In this document: positions 1-9,332 of the stretch, one piece after another
Layout: the number at the start of each line of letters is the position of its first letter
How positions within the stretch are numbered: position 1 is the stretch's first letter
Origin: Chaetoderma sp. LZ-2023a
Taxonomy: Eukaryota; Mollusca; Caudofoveata; Chaetodermatida; Chaetodermatidae
DNA: 64,000 nt
Reading direction: 5' to 3'
Assembly: GCA_034401795.1 (NCBI GenBank)
Contig: CM067370.1
Span: 58,825,333-58,889,332 of the forward strand
Position numbers and translations under genes: made by a program
The notes under the pieces: model-generated
Database searches by the model: none
What the model was told of the DNA's origin: nothing
Seen by the model: the letters and a program-made list of their open reading frames with translations, nothing else

Positions 1-1435
1 GTAATCATGCCCTATGTTATGGAATCCTAGTACAAGGTCACACCCTTTCCTGGGTTAAATTTGGAGCCAAATCACATCATAGTTCTAGAATTTGATCTGG
101 ATCCAGATTTTTTATCGAGATCACAGACAAAGCCTTGCACTGTAAGTTCTTTTGTTGTGTTAAAATGTGAGCCAATTCTGATCAGTAGTTTTTTAGATAG
201 AGCTCCTCCAGAGACACGCACGCACGCACGCACGCACGCACACGCGCACACGCGAGCGTTCCCTCGGGCATGCATGCATGCACACACACACATACATACA
301 CGCACACCCGCACACAAATGCAATAGTCTTCACCTTGTGAGATGACGGTAAACAACCCATAAGTAGGTAATTCAATATGAAGGTTATGCATGGATTTTAA
401 CGTCATGTTGACATACATGTATTCACAGAAAATCTAAGTTTGACCTTATTTAATCTATAATAATAAATCAATTTGAAATTTTAACACATGCATTGCTGCT
501 ATGGCAATTGTATTTCAAATATGTTGCTCCTATAGCTCTCTATTGACTGTTTGCGTAACAGTTAGTTATATTCTGCACATTAGTTAGACTCACTTTCTCT
601 GGTCTGCAGACTTATATGTAACGCTCTTCAAAGTCACTAAGCACAACAACATTCAAACCTGCTTGAGTATTCACCTGTCTTTTGAGACCAAAGGTTGGCA
701 GTCTTTTGAGACAGATGGTCAGAAGTCCAGCTCTTTTAAATGACCACCAGCTTATGGCCTCCATGACACATTTCTTATAATAACTAACTTGTATCAAAGG
801 AGCACCCAGATTCTTGTGACCATTTGTAAAATAAAATCCTGTGGACCTCCTAAGGTGACCGTTTATCATGAATTAGATTGTATTGAGATCTTGCATGACC
901 TTGTGGGACAAAGATTAATTTTAATTTGAAAATTGTTAGGTTAGACGTTATGGGTTAGAATAACTCTATTCTCAGCACACCAGTTATCAAGCACACACGT
1001 GCCTAACTACCAAGTCTTGCACATATTGAAACTGTTGATATCGATGACGCATTACTTCCAGCTTATGAATCACCACATTCTCCTGAAGTTTACTACCAAT
1101 TGTAATTTCTTGCAGGTTTCCACATGCTTTTAAGTGTATATAAATATTGTGGTGAACTCAATTCAGGCTTGGGGGAGAATTTCATTCAAACAGAACAACA
1201 ACCGTAAAACTAAAACTACTTTAATCACCTTTGGTAGTGTGGTCAACAAACTCTATTTACACTATATACAGGAAAAGACAGATCAAATAACTTTCAAAAC
1301 CACTGCATGGTGAGCGAGATTTAGACTTAGCCTTCAGACTCCCTTCTCTCAAATAATTGGGCTTTATATAGTCGAATGTTGTGCGCTTCTCTCAAAAAGA
1401 CATAATATCGCTTCTCGCTTAAGGCTATAAATTTG
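1..1435. other. Non-coding flank upstream of the first repeat
   Basis: No gene is recognisable here. It holds a CA/CG-type microsatellite (see separate entry) and AT-rich unique-looking sequence. ORFs of 60-95 codons in this stretch are mostly microsatellite translations without family features. It is presumably intron or 5' flank of the cytospin gene, since the first visible coding exon begins at 2911 with an acceptor site. Confidence 0.5.
215..310. repeat. Purine/pyrimidine alternating microsatellite (CACG / CA / CATG)
   Basis: Runs of cacg, cgca, catgcatg and acac units form almost 100 bp of alternating purine-pyrimidine sequence, a composition able to adopt Z-DNA. It explains the Ala/His/Thr- and Cys/Val-rich ORFs on both strands. 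Confidence 0.85.
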
Positions 1436-2489
1436 TATCATATGCTGGGCCTTCAATAGTTCATTCAAGGCAAATTGCTTTGTTCTAATAAATAATGAAA
1501 TTAAGAATCAGATTGAAGGAATAAGGAAAGAAGAGATTATACAGAGCAGACGAATTATACATAGTGCCAGTGCGTGTTAACTGTTCTCTATAGTAATTAC
1601 CAGTAGTTTGGGTAAAAGACAGGGTCCTAAAAGTGTACTAAATCATACAGTGATCACATTACACTCAGTAATGGGAGAAGTTGGTCCAAACTAATGCGAA
1701 AACTGTCAGATTTGGTACTGGAATAGAACTGAAGCTTGATGCATGGATGCTATATGGTATAAAAGTCCATTACTGGCTTCGATTCTATCAGATTTGCAAT
1801 TACAAGACTCCATGCATACTATTCAGTTTGACAGTTCCAATTTGTTATCCAGGCTGAGACACTATGATAAACAGGAATAAATTGTGACCTAGGCTGGATC
1901 TGATTATGACGTAGGTGGAATTCATTGAACACATGTCCAGAAGTCAATAATGGTCACGTGAAGGTCCAGAAACCTATATAAAGGGAAAAGCTCGCACTGA
2001 GATTCCGTTTTTGATCATTCTTGGAATCACTTGTCATTCTCGTTATAAGTTTTGGACTTAGAAACAATAAGATTCAGAATCATTTGTTTAAAAGAAATAT
2101 AAGTCTTTCATGAGGTCTTGTGTTGGATAATGAATTGTACTGAAATATAAAGATAATATTGACAAGAATTAAGAAAAAGTGTTATAAGACACTTGCTTAG
2201 GAAATTAATTAATTGAGAAGGAAAGTTTAAATGTTAGATAATAAATATTTGATAAAAGAGAATAATTCATCTTAAATTATAAACTGTGGAATGAAGATCT
2301 CGTGCAATAATGATTAATAAAAATTAGGTAAGTGACCCTACATTGTCTCAATGTTGTGATTTAGCTTAATTCGCTCAGAGAATAAGAACCACTGAATATT
2401 GAAACTTAACGGACATCAGTGTGTTTTGAGAGATTATCATCCGGCTTGAGGGTGGATCGACCCCCAGATCCACAAACCAAACGGTGATA
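1436..2489 (+). mobile_element. LTR-like 1.05-kb repeat, copy 1 (TATCA...TGATA)
   Basis: A nearly full-length second copy lies at 60360-61410 in opposite orientation, so the boundaries can be read by comparison. The repeat begins TATCATATGCTGGG and ends ACGGTGATA, giving 5-bp inverted ends TATCA/TGATA. It is flanked by the 4-bp direct repeat TTTG (1432-1435 and 2490-2493). A TATA box (TATATAAAG, 1975-1983) lies about 15 bp downstream of an E-box CACGTG (1955-1960), and both are conserved in the second copy. No coding capacity is visible. Size, promoter and short inverted ends fit a solo LTR; a non-autonomous DNA element is the alternative. The superfamily is unassigned. Confidence 0.65.
1955..1983 (+). 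promoter_or_regulatory. Candidate core promoter in LTR-like repeat (E-box + TATA)
   Basis: CACGTG at 1955-1960 followed by TATATAAAGG from 1975. The same pair is kept in the inverted second copy (CACGTG 60891-60896, TATAAAGG near 60868-60876 on the minus strand) although the copies differ elsewhere. Promoter activity is inference. Confidence 0.5.
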
Positions 2490-2609
2490 TTTGCACACAA
2501 AAAGGCATAAAGTCTCTTCTCTTTGAAAGCCATAAACCGTGCAAAAACTATAAAATTGAAGAAAGTCAAAAGTTAGATCAGCACTCCTGCATGATTCACT
2601 AGCCAACCC

Positions 2610-2633
2610 CAGCAGCAGCAGCAGCAGCAGCAG
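2610..2633. repeat. (CAG)8 microsatellite
   Basis: Eight perfect CAG units in non-coding sequence about 280 bp upstream of the first visible cytospin exon. Confidence 0.95.
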
Positions 2634-2910
2634 CTGAGGCAAGCCACAGTCTGCTGCAGGTTATAGTGCAACGTAAACAAACACTCTGACCAGTCAAGTC
2701 GCTGCACTATTCAGCCAGCTGGCCTGGCACTGAGGAGTGCTGAGACAACAATCAGTTGGCATGTAAGAGTTAGCCCCCTTGTTAATCCATTTTAAACAAC
2801 TGAAAACAAAATTCACTACTATATATATATATTTGCATATTGACACAGTTGAGGATGGCATTGCACTAAACTGTCTTTAATTTAGCTTTGTTTGTTTATT
2901 TATTCCTCAG

Positions 2911-4314
2911 GCAAGCTCATCTACAGGCACTGATGCTGGTGTGGAGAATCTCCCCAGCAGCTCCACTGCCGAATCCACTGCCATGCCGCTAAAGCGCCAG
3001 GAGCGCCCTATGGCGCCACCTATATCAACAAACATATCTGTGATCGGCAAACCGCCTCCTTCTCGGGTGCCTATGCCTCTTACGCTGCCAGCAAATCCAT
3101 TATCTAGTCAGGCTGCTAAGCCACATTCAGGACCAGCAACTTCAACACATGCACCTCAGAAAGGTAAATCCAGGGTGAAAGCGTCAGCATCATTTGACAA
3201 CCAGGTTGGAGCTCCACTTAGTAAGAGTAAAGCTTTTATTAGTAAGAGTCATGAAAATTTGAGTAGTTTTCAGAAAGGAAAGCTGAGTTATCTCGCTCAA
3301 GGTAGACCTAAATCTACCCTAGGTCTTCCGAAGCAAGGTCCAGGTAAGCCAGTCACTGGTGATGCTCGGGCAAGAAAGGCTACATCAAAGAATAAAGAGA
3401 ACCTAGTTAGTCATAAAGATACCAAAGATTCTAAGGCAACTGAGTATTCTAAATCAAAAATATCATCTAAATTGGCGGCATCATCGCAATCCTCTATGAG
3501 AAAGGCGTCTAGTACACAGTCTATTGACAAGGCAGGCTCAACATCAGTTCGAAGTGCTGTGCAAAATAAAAGCAGCACCATGAAACGAGCTGCCAGCACA
3601 CAAAATGTAGGAAAGGATAAATTCTTTCGCGCAAATCGTACATCAGCACCGACTGAGGTGTTAACATATAATGCAGAACTACTTGCCAATTTTGAGAAAG
3701 AAAAGAAGACATTGGAGTCTCGTATATCAGAACTGCTTCAGATAGCTGAAGGGCGTAAAGCTGAAATTGAAAAACAAAAGATAGAGATTCGTCATTTGAA
3801 AGATCAAGTGATGAGCAATGAGTTAAAGGAGGAAGTTGATATGCTTCGCAATGACAATAAGTTACTTTTAGATCGATTGAAAGAACTCGGGCATCCTGTG
3901 GAACAGATTACAGATAGTCAGAAACTGTCTATGTTAAAAAATCATGTGAGTGGTCGAAGCAGTACAGATAGCAGAGACAGTACCATGCCACAGAGTATCA
4001 GTTTTGATAACCTGTCTGTGGAATGTACACGTGGCTCAGTTGTCAGTGGTGTTATTGATACTGATATTTTAATAGGTAATGGTATTGAACATTCAGAGTT
4101 TATTCCTACATCTGACATGGATGGATTAACCTTTGCAGATATCTGTAAGTCTACATCTGAACGAGCATGGGATAAACAGAGTAATAAAAGTAGTGATGCG
4201 ATGAGTGAGATGGCTCTGCAGAATCTTACGGAACGTATACTGGAAATGGAGGAGACAAACTATAGTACAACTGAGGAGCTGCAAGCAACATTACAGGAGC
4301 TTGGGGATCTCCAG
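2911..4314 (+). CDS. SPECC1L: Cytospin (SPECC1/SPECC1L family), large internal coding exon
   Basis: Cytospins are coiled-coil proteins with a C-terminal calponin-homology domain that link actin and microtubules and act in cytokinesis, adhesion and cell migration. This exon follows a pyrimidine-rich acceptor (tttattcctcag|GCA at 2910/2911) and ends at CAG|gtgagt (4314/4315), giving exactly 468 codons, phase 0 at both ends. The first about 230 residues are Ser/Lys/Pro-rich and presumably disordered, with repeated KASSTQS/KRAASTQN-like units. Residues about 240-310 form a coiled coil (ANFEKEKKTLESRISELLQ onward). The C-terminal part carries the family signature LTERILEMEE...STTEELQATLQELGDLQ. 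Reading continues past the donor to a stop at 4530, but that tail is intron. No ATG start is claimed: the reading frame is open from the acceptor, so upstream exons are expected. Whether it is SPECC1 or SPECC1L cannot be decided; an invertebrate may have a single ancestral gene. Confidence 0.85.
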
Positions 4315-4543
4315 GTGAGTCAGTCTCTAATTATATTATGTTTTCATGTCTGTTCTATAATTATCCCCACACATTTTGAAAAAACAGAATGGATATTGCA
4401 ATCACCTCTGTCTGTCTGTCTGAGCATCTGTCAGTCTGAGTGTCCGCCAGTCTGTTTATCCACCCAGCTATCTTCTCCAAAACCCTTTGGTGGAATTCAA
4501 TCAAATTTGTTATGTGAGCTACCCATATGATTGCAGACTGCAA
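4315..4543. other. Intron 1 start, low-complexity TCTG tract and repeat remnant
   Basis: Holds a ctgtctgtctg-rich tract (4408-4460) followed by sequence like 'gtgagctacccatatgattgcagactgcaatcc'. Related sequence recurs at about 9415-9470, 10610-10690 and, inverted, near 58895-58960, so this is one end of a dispersed repeat into which the copia element inserted. Confidence 0.55.
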
Positions 4544-4633
4544 TCCTAGTTTATGCTATATGATAATAGGAAATGCCCTCAGTCTCTATCTGAAACACAC
4601 AGAAGGGGAAACATGTAGACACAGGAATCAACA
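4544..4633 (-). repeat. copia 3' LTR (90 bp)
   Basis: Reads TGTTGATTCCTGTG... on the minus strand. It differs from the other LTR at 5 of 90 positions, including two at the outer end (TCCTAG against TGTTAG on the + strand). Target duplication TGCAA is at 4539-4543. Confidence 0.88.
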
Positions 4634-4651
4634 TTGCTGCCTTCTTCTGCT
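4634..4651 (-). promoter_or_regulatory. copia polypurine tract
   Basis: Minus-strand AGCAGAAGAAGGCAGCAA directly precedes the 3' LTR, where the plus-strand primer of an LTR element is expected. Confidence 0.6.
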
Positions 4652-4987
4652 GACATCTTTCCGATAGGTTGATCAGTTACAGTCCACACGCGCCTATACT
4701 AGACTGATTAAAAACCGGTTCAAAGTTCCTGTTTATTTTTAATTGTTATGCCTATATACACTATTGATTGGTTAGGCTGACGAACAACAGCACGGTTCTC
4801 ATTGTCACAAAACACGATTGTTGTGATTGAAAATGATTGGTGTGAAACTATATACATCTAATTACACAGTCCTGTATTCCTGTTTATAGTCTATAATTTC
4901 ATAGCACTTCCAAAAGTCTTCTTGCAGACGCACCACATTTGGTTAAGGCATCTGCAATCTGTTCCTTTGCTTCTACCCAAAACACCT

Positions 4988-5692
4988 TTACTCTTGCTCA
5001 TGAACAATTTCTCTGATCCTTGCAACATCAACTCTGAGACGTCTATCAGTGATGATTTTCGATGTTTGCAATGTGTCTTTCAGCGAAGCATTGTGTGTAT
5101 AGCAGTCAACTGGTGGAAGAGTAGATAATCTGAATACTTCTTGGACAAGCACCGATTCAAGAAATCCTTCATATGCCAGTGGACTCTTAGTTACCCTGTT
5201 AAGTTTCTTTGACTGCCAGCTTATTGGAACAACATGATCATTTCCGCCTTTCAGAAAGACAATGAAGGCACCTTGAGATGACCCGTCCCCGAGACTCACA
5301 TATGTAGCATCTGAATAAGTGACAACACTAAGCTGACTGGGATCTCCAAGATTTGGAAATCTGATGTCCACTTTCTGTGATTTGAGCTTGGAAACCGCTT
5401 TGTTTGCCGCATGGATCATCTTTATTGTTGGGTGTTTACCTATGTTACTCATCACACATGTTTCAAAACTCAGGTCAGGATGTGTCTGAGTCACAACCCA
5501 CATCATTTGGCCACTCGGTCTTTTCAGTTCTTTCCTTTCCTCTTCATTAAGTTCATCTGTCCTAGTCGAACGATTCTTGTTTAACATAATTTCTTTGATT
5601 GTTTGTATGTACAGATCTTGATTTACTATCACACCTTGAGGCCTTTGCAAAACATTAAGTCCTAAATATTTGAAAGATCCATTAGCATGCAC
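4988..5692 (-). pseudogene. copia pol fragment: RT C-terminus and RNase H
   Basis: An open segment of 234 codons. Its N-terminal part has the copia pattern 'YLGLNVLQRPQGVIVNQ' (thumb region), followed by the HPDLSFETCVMS region and an RNase H-like segment with VVTYSDATYVSLGDGSSQGA and SWQSKKLNRVTKSPLAYEG, matching the D-x-A...KSQKQ...S..EAEY region of copia RNase H. It is out of frame with the upstream RT fragments, so it is a broken part of one former polyprotein. Confidence 0.8.
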
Positions 5693-6153
5693 TGACTTCG
5701 AAAATCTTCCTCAACTCCTCAATAACTTCAGAATGGAATTTTTTATTTTCACAGAGTGGAAAGTCATCCACATGGCTAACTAGAATGCCCATGAGTTTTC
5801 CATCTGAATAGTTATGCCATAGGAACAAAGCACCGTCATAGATACTAATCGTCGCACCAAGATCCATCATAACATTCTTGACTATCATACCATGAATGTG
5901 GTGCATCGTTGAGGCCATAGATACATCGCTTGAGACACCAAACAGTTTCCTCTGGACAAACATCTTTTGGTGGTCTCAAATACACCTCTCTCTCTATTGG
6001 CCTACCCTGGAGAAAAGCAGCTGTAATATCGATGGACTCCAAATCCCATGACATCATTGCAGAAATCAGAAAAACCAGTCGCAGGCATTCTCTACTGCAT
6101 GTGGGTGAATCCTTCCTCAAATTGCTTGTATCCTCCTCAAATCCGTGAGCCAC
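5682..6153 (-). pseudogene. copia pol fragment: reverse transcriptase fingers/palm
   Basis: Two overlapping frames, 5845-6153 and 5682-5963, together cover the RT core. The first contains DITAAFLQGRPIEREVYLRPP and CLKRCIYGLNDAPHSWYD, the classical copia DxxxAFL and YGLKQAPRxW motifs. The second carries the catalytic box as SHVDDF. The change of frame between them around 5850-5960 shows a frameshift. Confidence 0.85.
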
Positions 6154-6207
6154 TAACTGTGCTTTAACCTTCTTCTTCCCATCAGAGGTAAACCTCTCAG
6201 TTATGAC

Positions 6208-7035
6208 TCACCGAAAAGAAATTGCTGGTTGGTTTGTATTTGGAACAGCCTCAAAAACCTCATTTTGAATCATGTTGTTCAACTCTTTGTCTTTGGCATC
6301 AACAACCTCTTGTGACCACTCTTGATCCACAGTCATGAATACAGCATTTGCATCATCTGGCAGATCACTCCACGATTCCACATGATCCCAGTTGACACAC
6401 TTAGGCTCTTCCTCACTTGCAACATGAATGTTTATCCAATTCTGATACTTTCCCGATTGCTTTGGCTGTGTACTGAGAATTCTTCCATGCTGCCACTCCT
6501 CATTCATAACCATTTTAAATTTAACACATGAGTTTCGCCTAGGTTTAACTGAATGGTCCTTAATGACATCATCACTTTGTGATTCTGAAGCGCTATTACA
6601 TACAGACCAATGAGAATTTTCAATATTCTCCCTAACTGAAATCTCTTCATTCACTACATGTTCTTCTACACCTGGTTCATTAACTGACTCTACACGATTA
6701 TCTTCATCACTATCATTCACTGTATCTAGATGATCCTCTTCATCTCCTTCATCCCTATCGGTTCTAACCTGTCTCTTAACTGTTTCGTTCCATCTTTTCT
6801 TTTCTATCCCCTCAAGTTCAGGTGATGCCTGCTGGACACCTTTTTCTAACACTGAACTCTTCATTCTCATCAACTGACATGGATGAATTCTGTAGTAGGC
6901 CCCTCCATGTCTTACCAGAACAAACTGTCCATCTTGTCCAAGCACAATACATGGCCCTTTCAGTCCTTTGAAATTCTTCCTCCGATAATAAACTTTATCA
7001 CCGTTCGAATAATGTTCATCAGCATATGTTCTCAC
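6208..7035 (-). pseudogene. copia pol fragment: integrase C-terminus and linker
   Basis: 275 codons open. The N-terminus (GDKVYYRRKN...GPCIVLGQDGQFVLVRHGG) matches the beta-barrel C-terminal domain of copia integrases. The rest is an acidic Asp/Glu-rich linker that joins integrase to RT, ending with ELNNMIQNEVFEAV just before the RT domain. It is separated from the catalytic core by a frame change near 7040-7070. Confidence 0.75.
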
Positions 7036-7068
7036 ATTGTGCCGTAACGCCCTCTGTATTCTTTCAAT

Positions 7069-8848
7069 TCACTCTGCCTGTATAAAGTTCTCTCTTGCCT
7101 TATGTAATGCCTCCATATTCTTAAGTATTATATCATTGGAAGTTGTGGGCTCCAATGCTGGAATACGGTCTATTAAAACTGATGGTATGTTGATGTTATG
7201 TCCGAAAACCAACTGATTTGGGCTGTATCCACCATGATTCTGAAGAGAGTTTTTTGCACTAACTGCCCAGGCATATGCAACAGTAGGCTTACACTTTACA
7301 TCTAGTAACGGTTTTTTCATTGTCTGCAAGAATTAGATTATGTCGTTCAACAATCCCATTGCTAAATGGAGATTCAGCTGCTGTTGTATTGGTCTCAACA
7401 TTCAATTTTTCATTCATTTCACGAAAGCTTTCATATGAGAACTCGCCACCATTATCCGTGAGGAACTTTCTGGGAGATTCAAAATATGCTATCCAAATAC
7501 GATACACCTTGCATAAAATCTCATCGTGATGCTTTGTTGTTATGAGACATGCTGCCGAGTATCTTGTAGCTGAGTCAATCAAATGAAGAATCCATGATTC
7601 ATTGTGAATGTATTTCTTTAGGTCCATACATACAACTTGGTTAAAGTTATCAGCCAGAGGTAGACCAACAACTGGCCGCAATGGCTGACGTTTGAATTTT
7701 TCACAGATTTCACAAGAGTAACAGCATTCCTTGATAAAGTCCAAAAATTCTTCATCATCAAAGTTCTTACTCACTTTCACTAGCTTACATAGTTTTTCTT
7801 TGGATGCATGCGAGAATGGCCTATGCAGCTTCACCGCCTTTTTCATCTTATCACTACGTGACAGAGCTTGAATATGAACAGTGTGTAGCACAATAGAGTG
7901 TGTAGTGTTAGAGTGAAGCAACAAATTAGTAAGCGGTAAACAATAATGTCCCAAAGATGTACACTGCATTTTTACCCGATCACCAAGCACCTCTGCTGTG
8001 TCCGAATCGAAATCAAGAACCATCTGTGCCCTTTTCATGGACGATCGACTCAAAAGCAATGGAATCGCATTCTTGACAACATTCGCTTCCAGCATAACTT
8101 TAGTTTTCCCAACACATACTGGAAGTTTAACTAACCTAGTAGAATTCACTTCAATCCCATCACCAAACCAAAAGTTAGTGTCTGATGGCAATGTCTCCAC
8201 TGAATTTCTATCACCTTCATCTAACGTTTCCATAAACATTTCTAGCCATGTTTCACCAGTCACAGTTTTAGTACAAGCACTATCTAAAACTACCATCCCT
8301 AAAGTCTCCTTAATGAGAGCAGACATAGCTCGACCTGGCTTCGAATTAAACAAGGTGATGTGATCTTCGTTGGTAGAACTCCGCTTCCGAGGATGAGGAC
8401 AATTTTTTGACAAATGCTTTGTTGAATCACAATTGAAACACTTTAAAACTTTACCATGCTTGCCAAAAGGATTGGAATTGTTGTAGGCCCTGTTCATAGT
8501 AGATCTGTACCTATTCGTAGTAAATGTTCCTCGTACACCTCTACTATACCCACGACCACGCCAGTTCCCCTGATAACTATTAGCCTGAAAGGCAAGTTCG
8601 TGTTCTGCTGCAAACACTGGTTCACATGTCACAGATGGAGTGCCTCCACCATTCTCTGATGCTGTGGGATCACCAAATATTTTCCGTATTTTTTCCTTCA
8701 TATCATATGTAAGGTCGTCAACAGTCGCACTTGCAAGTTTTTCATTGTCCTCCGAAACATTCACTGCATTCAGAAGAAGTTTCATATCAAACTGCTGCAG
8801 TTTATGGTATAAATACTCGAATCTCACAATGAAGTCAGTGATACTCAC
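7069..8848 (-). pseudogene. copia gag-pol fragment: zinc knuckle, protease, integrase core
   Basis: The main open segment (7289-8848, 519 codons) begins in gag. It has an Arg/Gly-rich stretch and a CCHC zinc knuckle (CFNCDSTKHLSKNC), then an aspartic-protease region with VLDSACTKTV (Asp-Ser-Ala, where D-S-G or D-T-G is usual). The GAG-pre-integrase/HHCC zinc finger follows (HRPFSHASKEKL...CYSCEICEKF), then the integrase core with VCMDLKK, FLTDNGGEF and NGIVERHN carrying the D, D and E of the catalytic triad. A second frame, 7069-7329, continues the integrase (AVSAKNSLQNHGGYSPNQLVFG). The D-S-A box may be a mutation. Confidence 0.88.
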
Positions 8849-8867
8849 CCCAGAGGGTCGACGATAG

Positions 8868-9179
8868 TCATAAAACTTTGAAAGCTAAATATGCCCGAGT
8901 ATTCTGATCCTTCATAAATAGTAAATCAAGTTTATCTGTGATTTTCTTCACTCCATCTCCTGCACCAATCTCTTCAGGTGTAGGTTCACGAACACACTCA
9001 TGGGCTCGTCCCGTCAATGTCAAATATACTGCTGGGCCCTGTTTCGTCTCATCCAGGTCTGTGTACAGTTGCCATGCCTTCAGATCATTGCACCATTCAA
9101 CGTAGCTGTCCTCACCTTCCAAGACTGGGGGCGTCCTTAGCTGCTGGGCTGCCATCTCCGTTTGGATACAACAGGTCAT
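8868..9179 (-). pseudogene. copia gag N-terminus
   Basis: The first ATG after the primer-binding site opens a 103-codon frame with MAAQQLRTPPVLEGEDSYVEW and a WQLYTDLDETKQG segment, the usual capsid-like start of animal copia gag proteins. The frame ends at a stop after AYLAFKVL. The next segment starts in another frame only 20 bp on, which points to a one-base indel. Confidence 0.78.
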
Positions 9180-9220
9180 GTGCCTCTGTTTTTTAACAGA
9201 ACTGTATAGTCGCGCACTGT

Positions 9221-9236
9221 GTCCAAACTGCTACCA
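9221..9236 (-). promoter_or_regulatory. copia primer-binding site (initiator Met tRNA-like)
   Basis: Minus-strand TGGTAGCAGTTTGGAC begins one base inside the 5' LTR. The first nine bases match the complement of the 3' end of animal initiator tRNA-Met; the match then fades. The position fixes the LTR inner border at 9238. Confidence 0.65.
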
Positions 9237-9237
9237 C

Positions 9238-9327
9238 TGTTAGTTTATGCTATATGATAATAGGAAACGCCCGCAGTCTCTATCTGAAACACACAGAAGA
9301 GGAAACATGTAGACACAGGAATCAACA
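9238..9327 (-). repeat. copia 5' LTR (90 bp)
   Basis: Begins TGTTGATTCC and ends CTAACA on the minus strand, 90 bp in both copies. Target duplication TGCAA at 9328-9332 confirms the outer border. Confidence 0.88.
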
Positions 9328-9332
9328 TGCAA

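Larger units (their letters stand above)
4544..9327 (-). mobile_element. Ty1/copia-type LTR retrotransposon, complete but decayed
   Basis: A 4,784-bp element in antisense orientation inside cytospin intron 1. Both ends are 90-bp LTRs (4544-4633 and 9238-9327) differing at about 5 positions, flanked by the 5-bp duplication TGCAA (4539-4543 and 9328-9332). A primer-binding site adjoins the 5' LTR and a purine-rich tract adjoins the 3' LTR. Gene order on the minus strand is gag, protease, integrase, reverse transcriptase, RNase H, which is the copia order. Coding is broken by several frameshifts (near 8860, 7300, 7050, 6180 and 5700-5850), so this copy is not autonomous. The RT box reads HVDD, which as I recall also occurs in animal GalEa/Hydra/CoMol-type copia; clade assignment needs a tree. 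Confidence 0.92.

Noticed and set aside
2941..2943. GTG at 2941 as a protein start
   Set aside because: The frame is open from the splice acceptor at 2911 and this is an internal exon; a GTG start is not expected for a nuclear animal gene.
4315..4530. Continuation of the cytospin reading frame to a stop at 4530
   Set aside because: A consensus donor (CAG|gtgagt) lies at 4314/4315, the family sequence resumes exactly in phase at 11613, and the tail is low-complexity Ser/Cys-rich sequence from a TCTG tract.
5682..5963. HVDD in the copia RT as an inactivating mutation
   Set aside because: As I recall, HVDD occurs naturally in several animal copia lineages; the frameshifts, not this box, show the element is dead.
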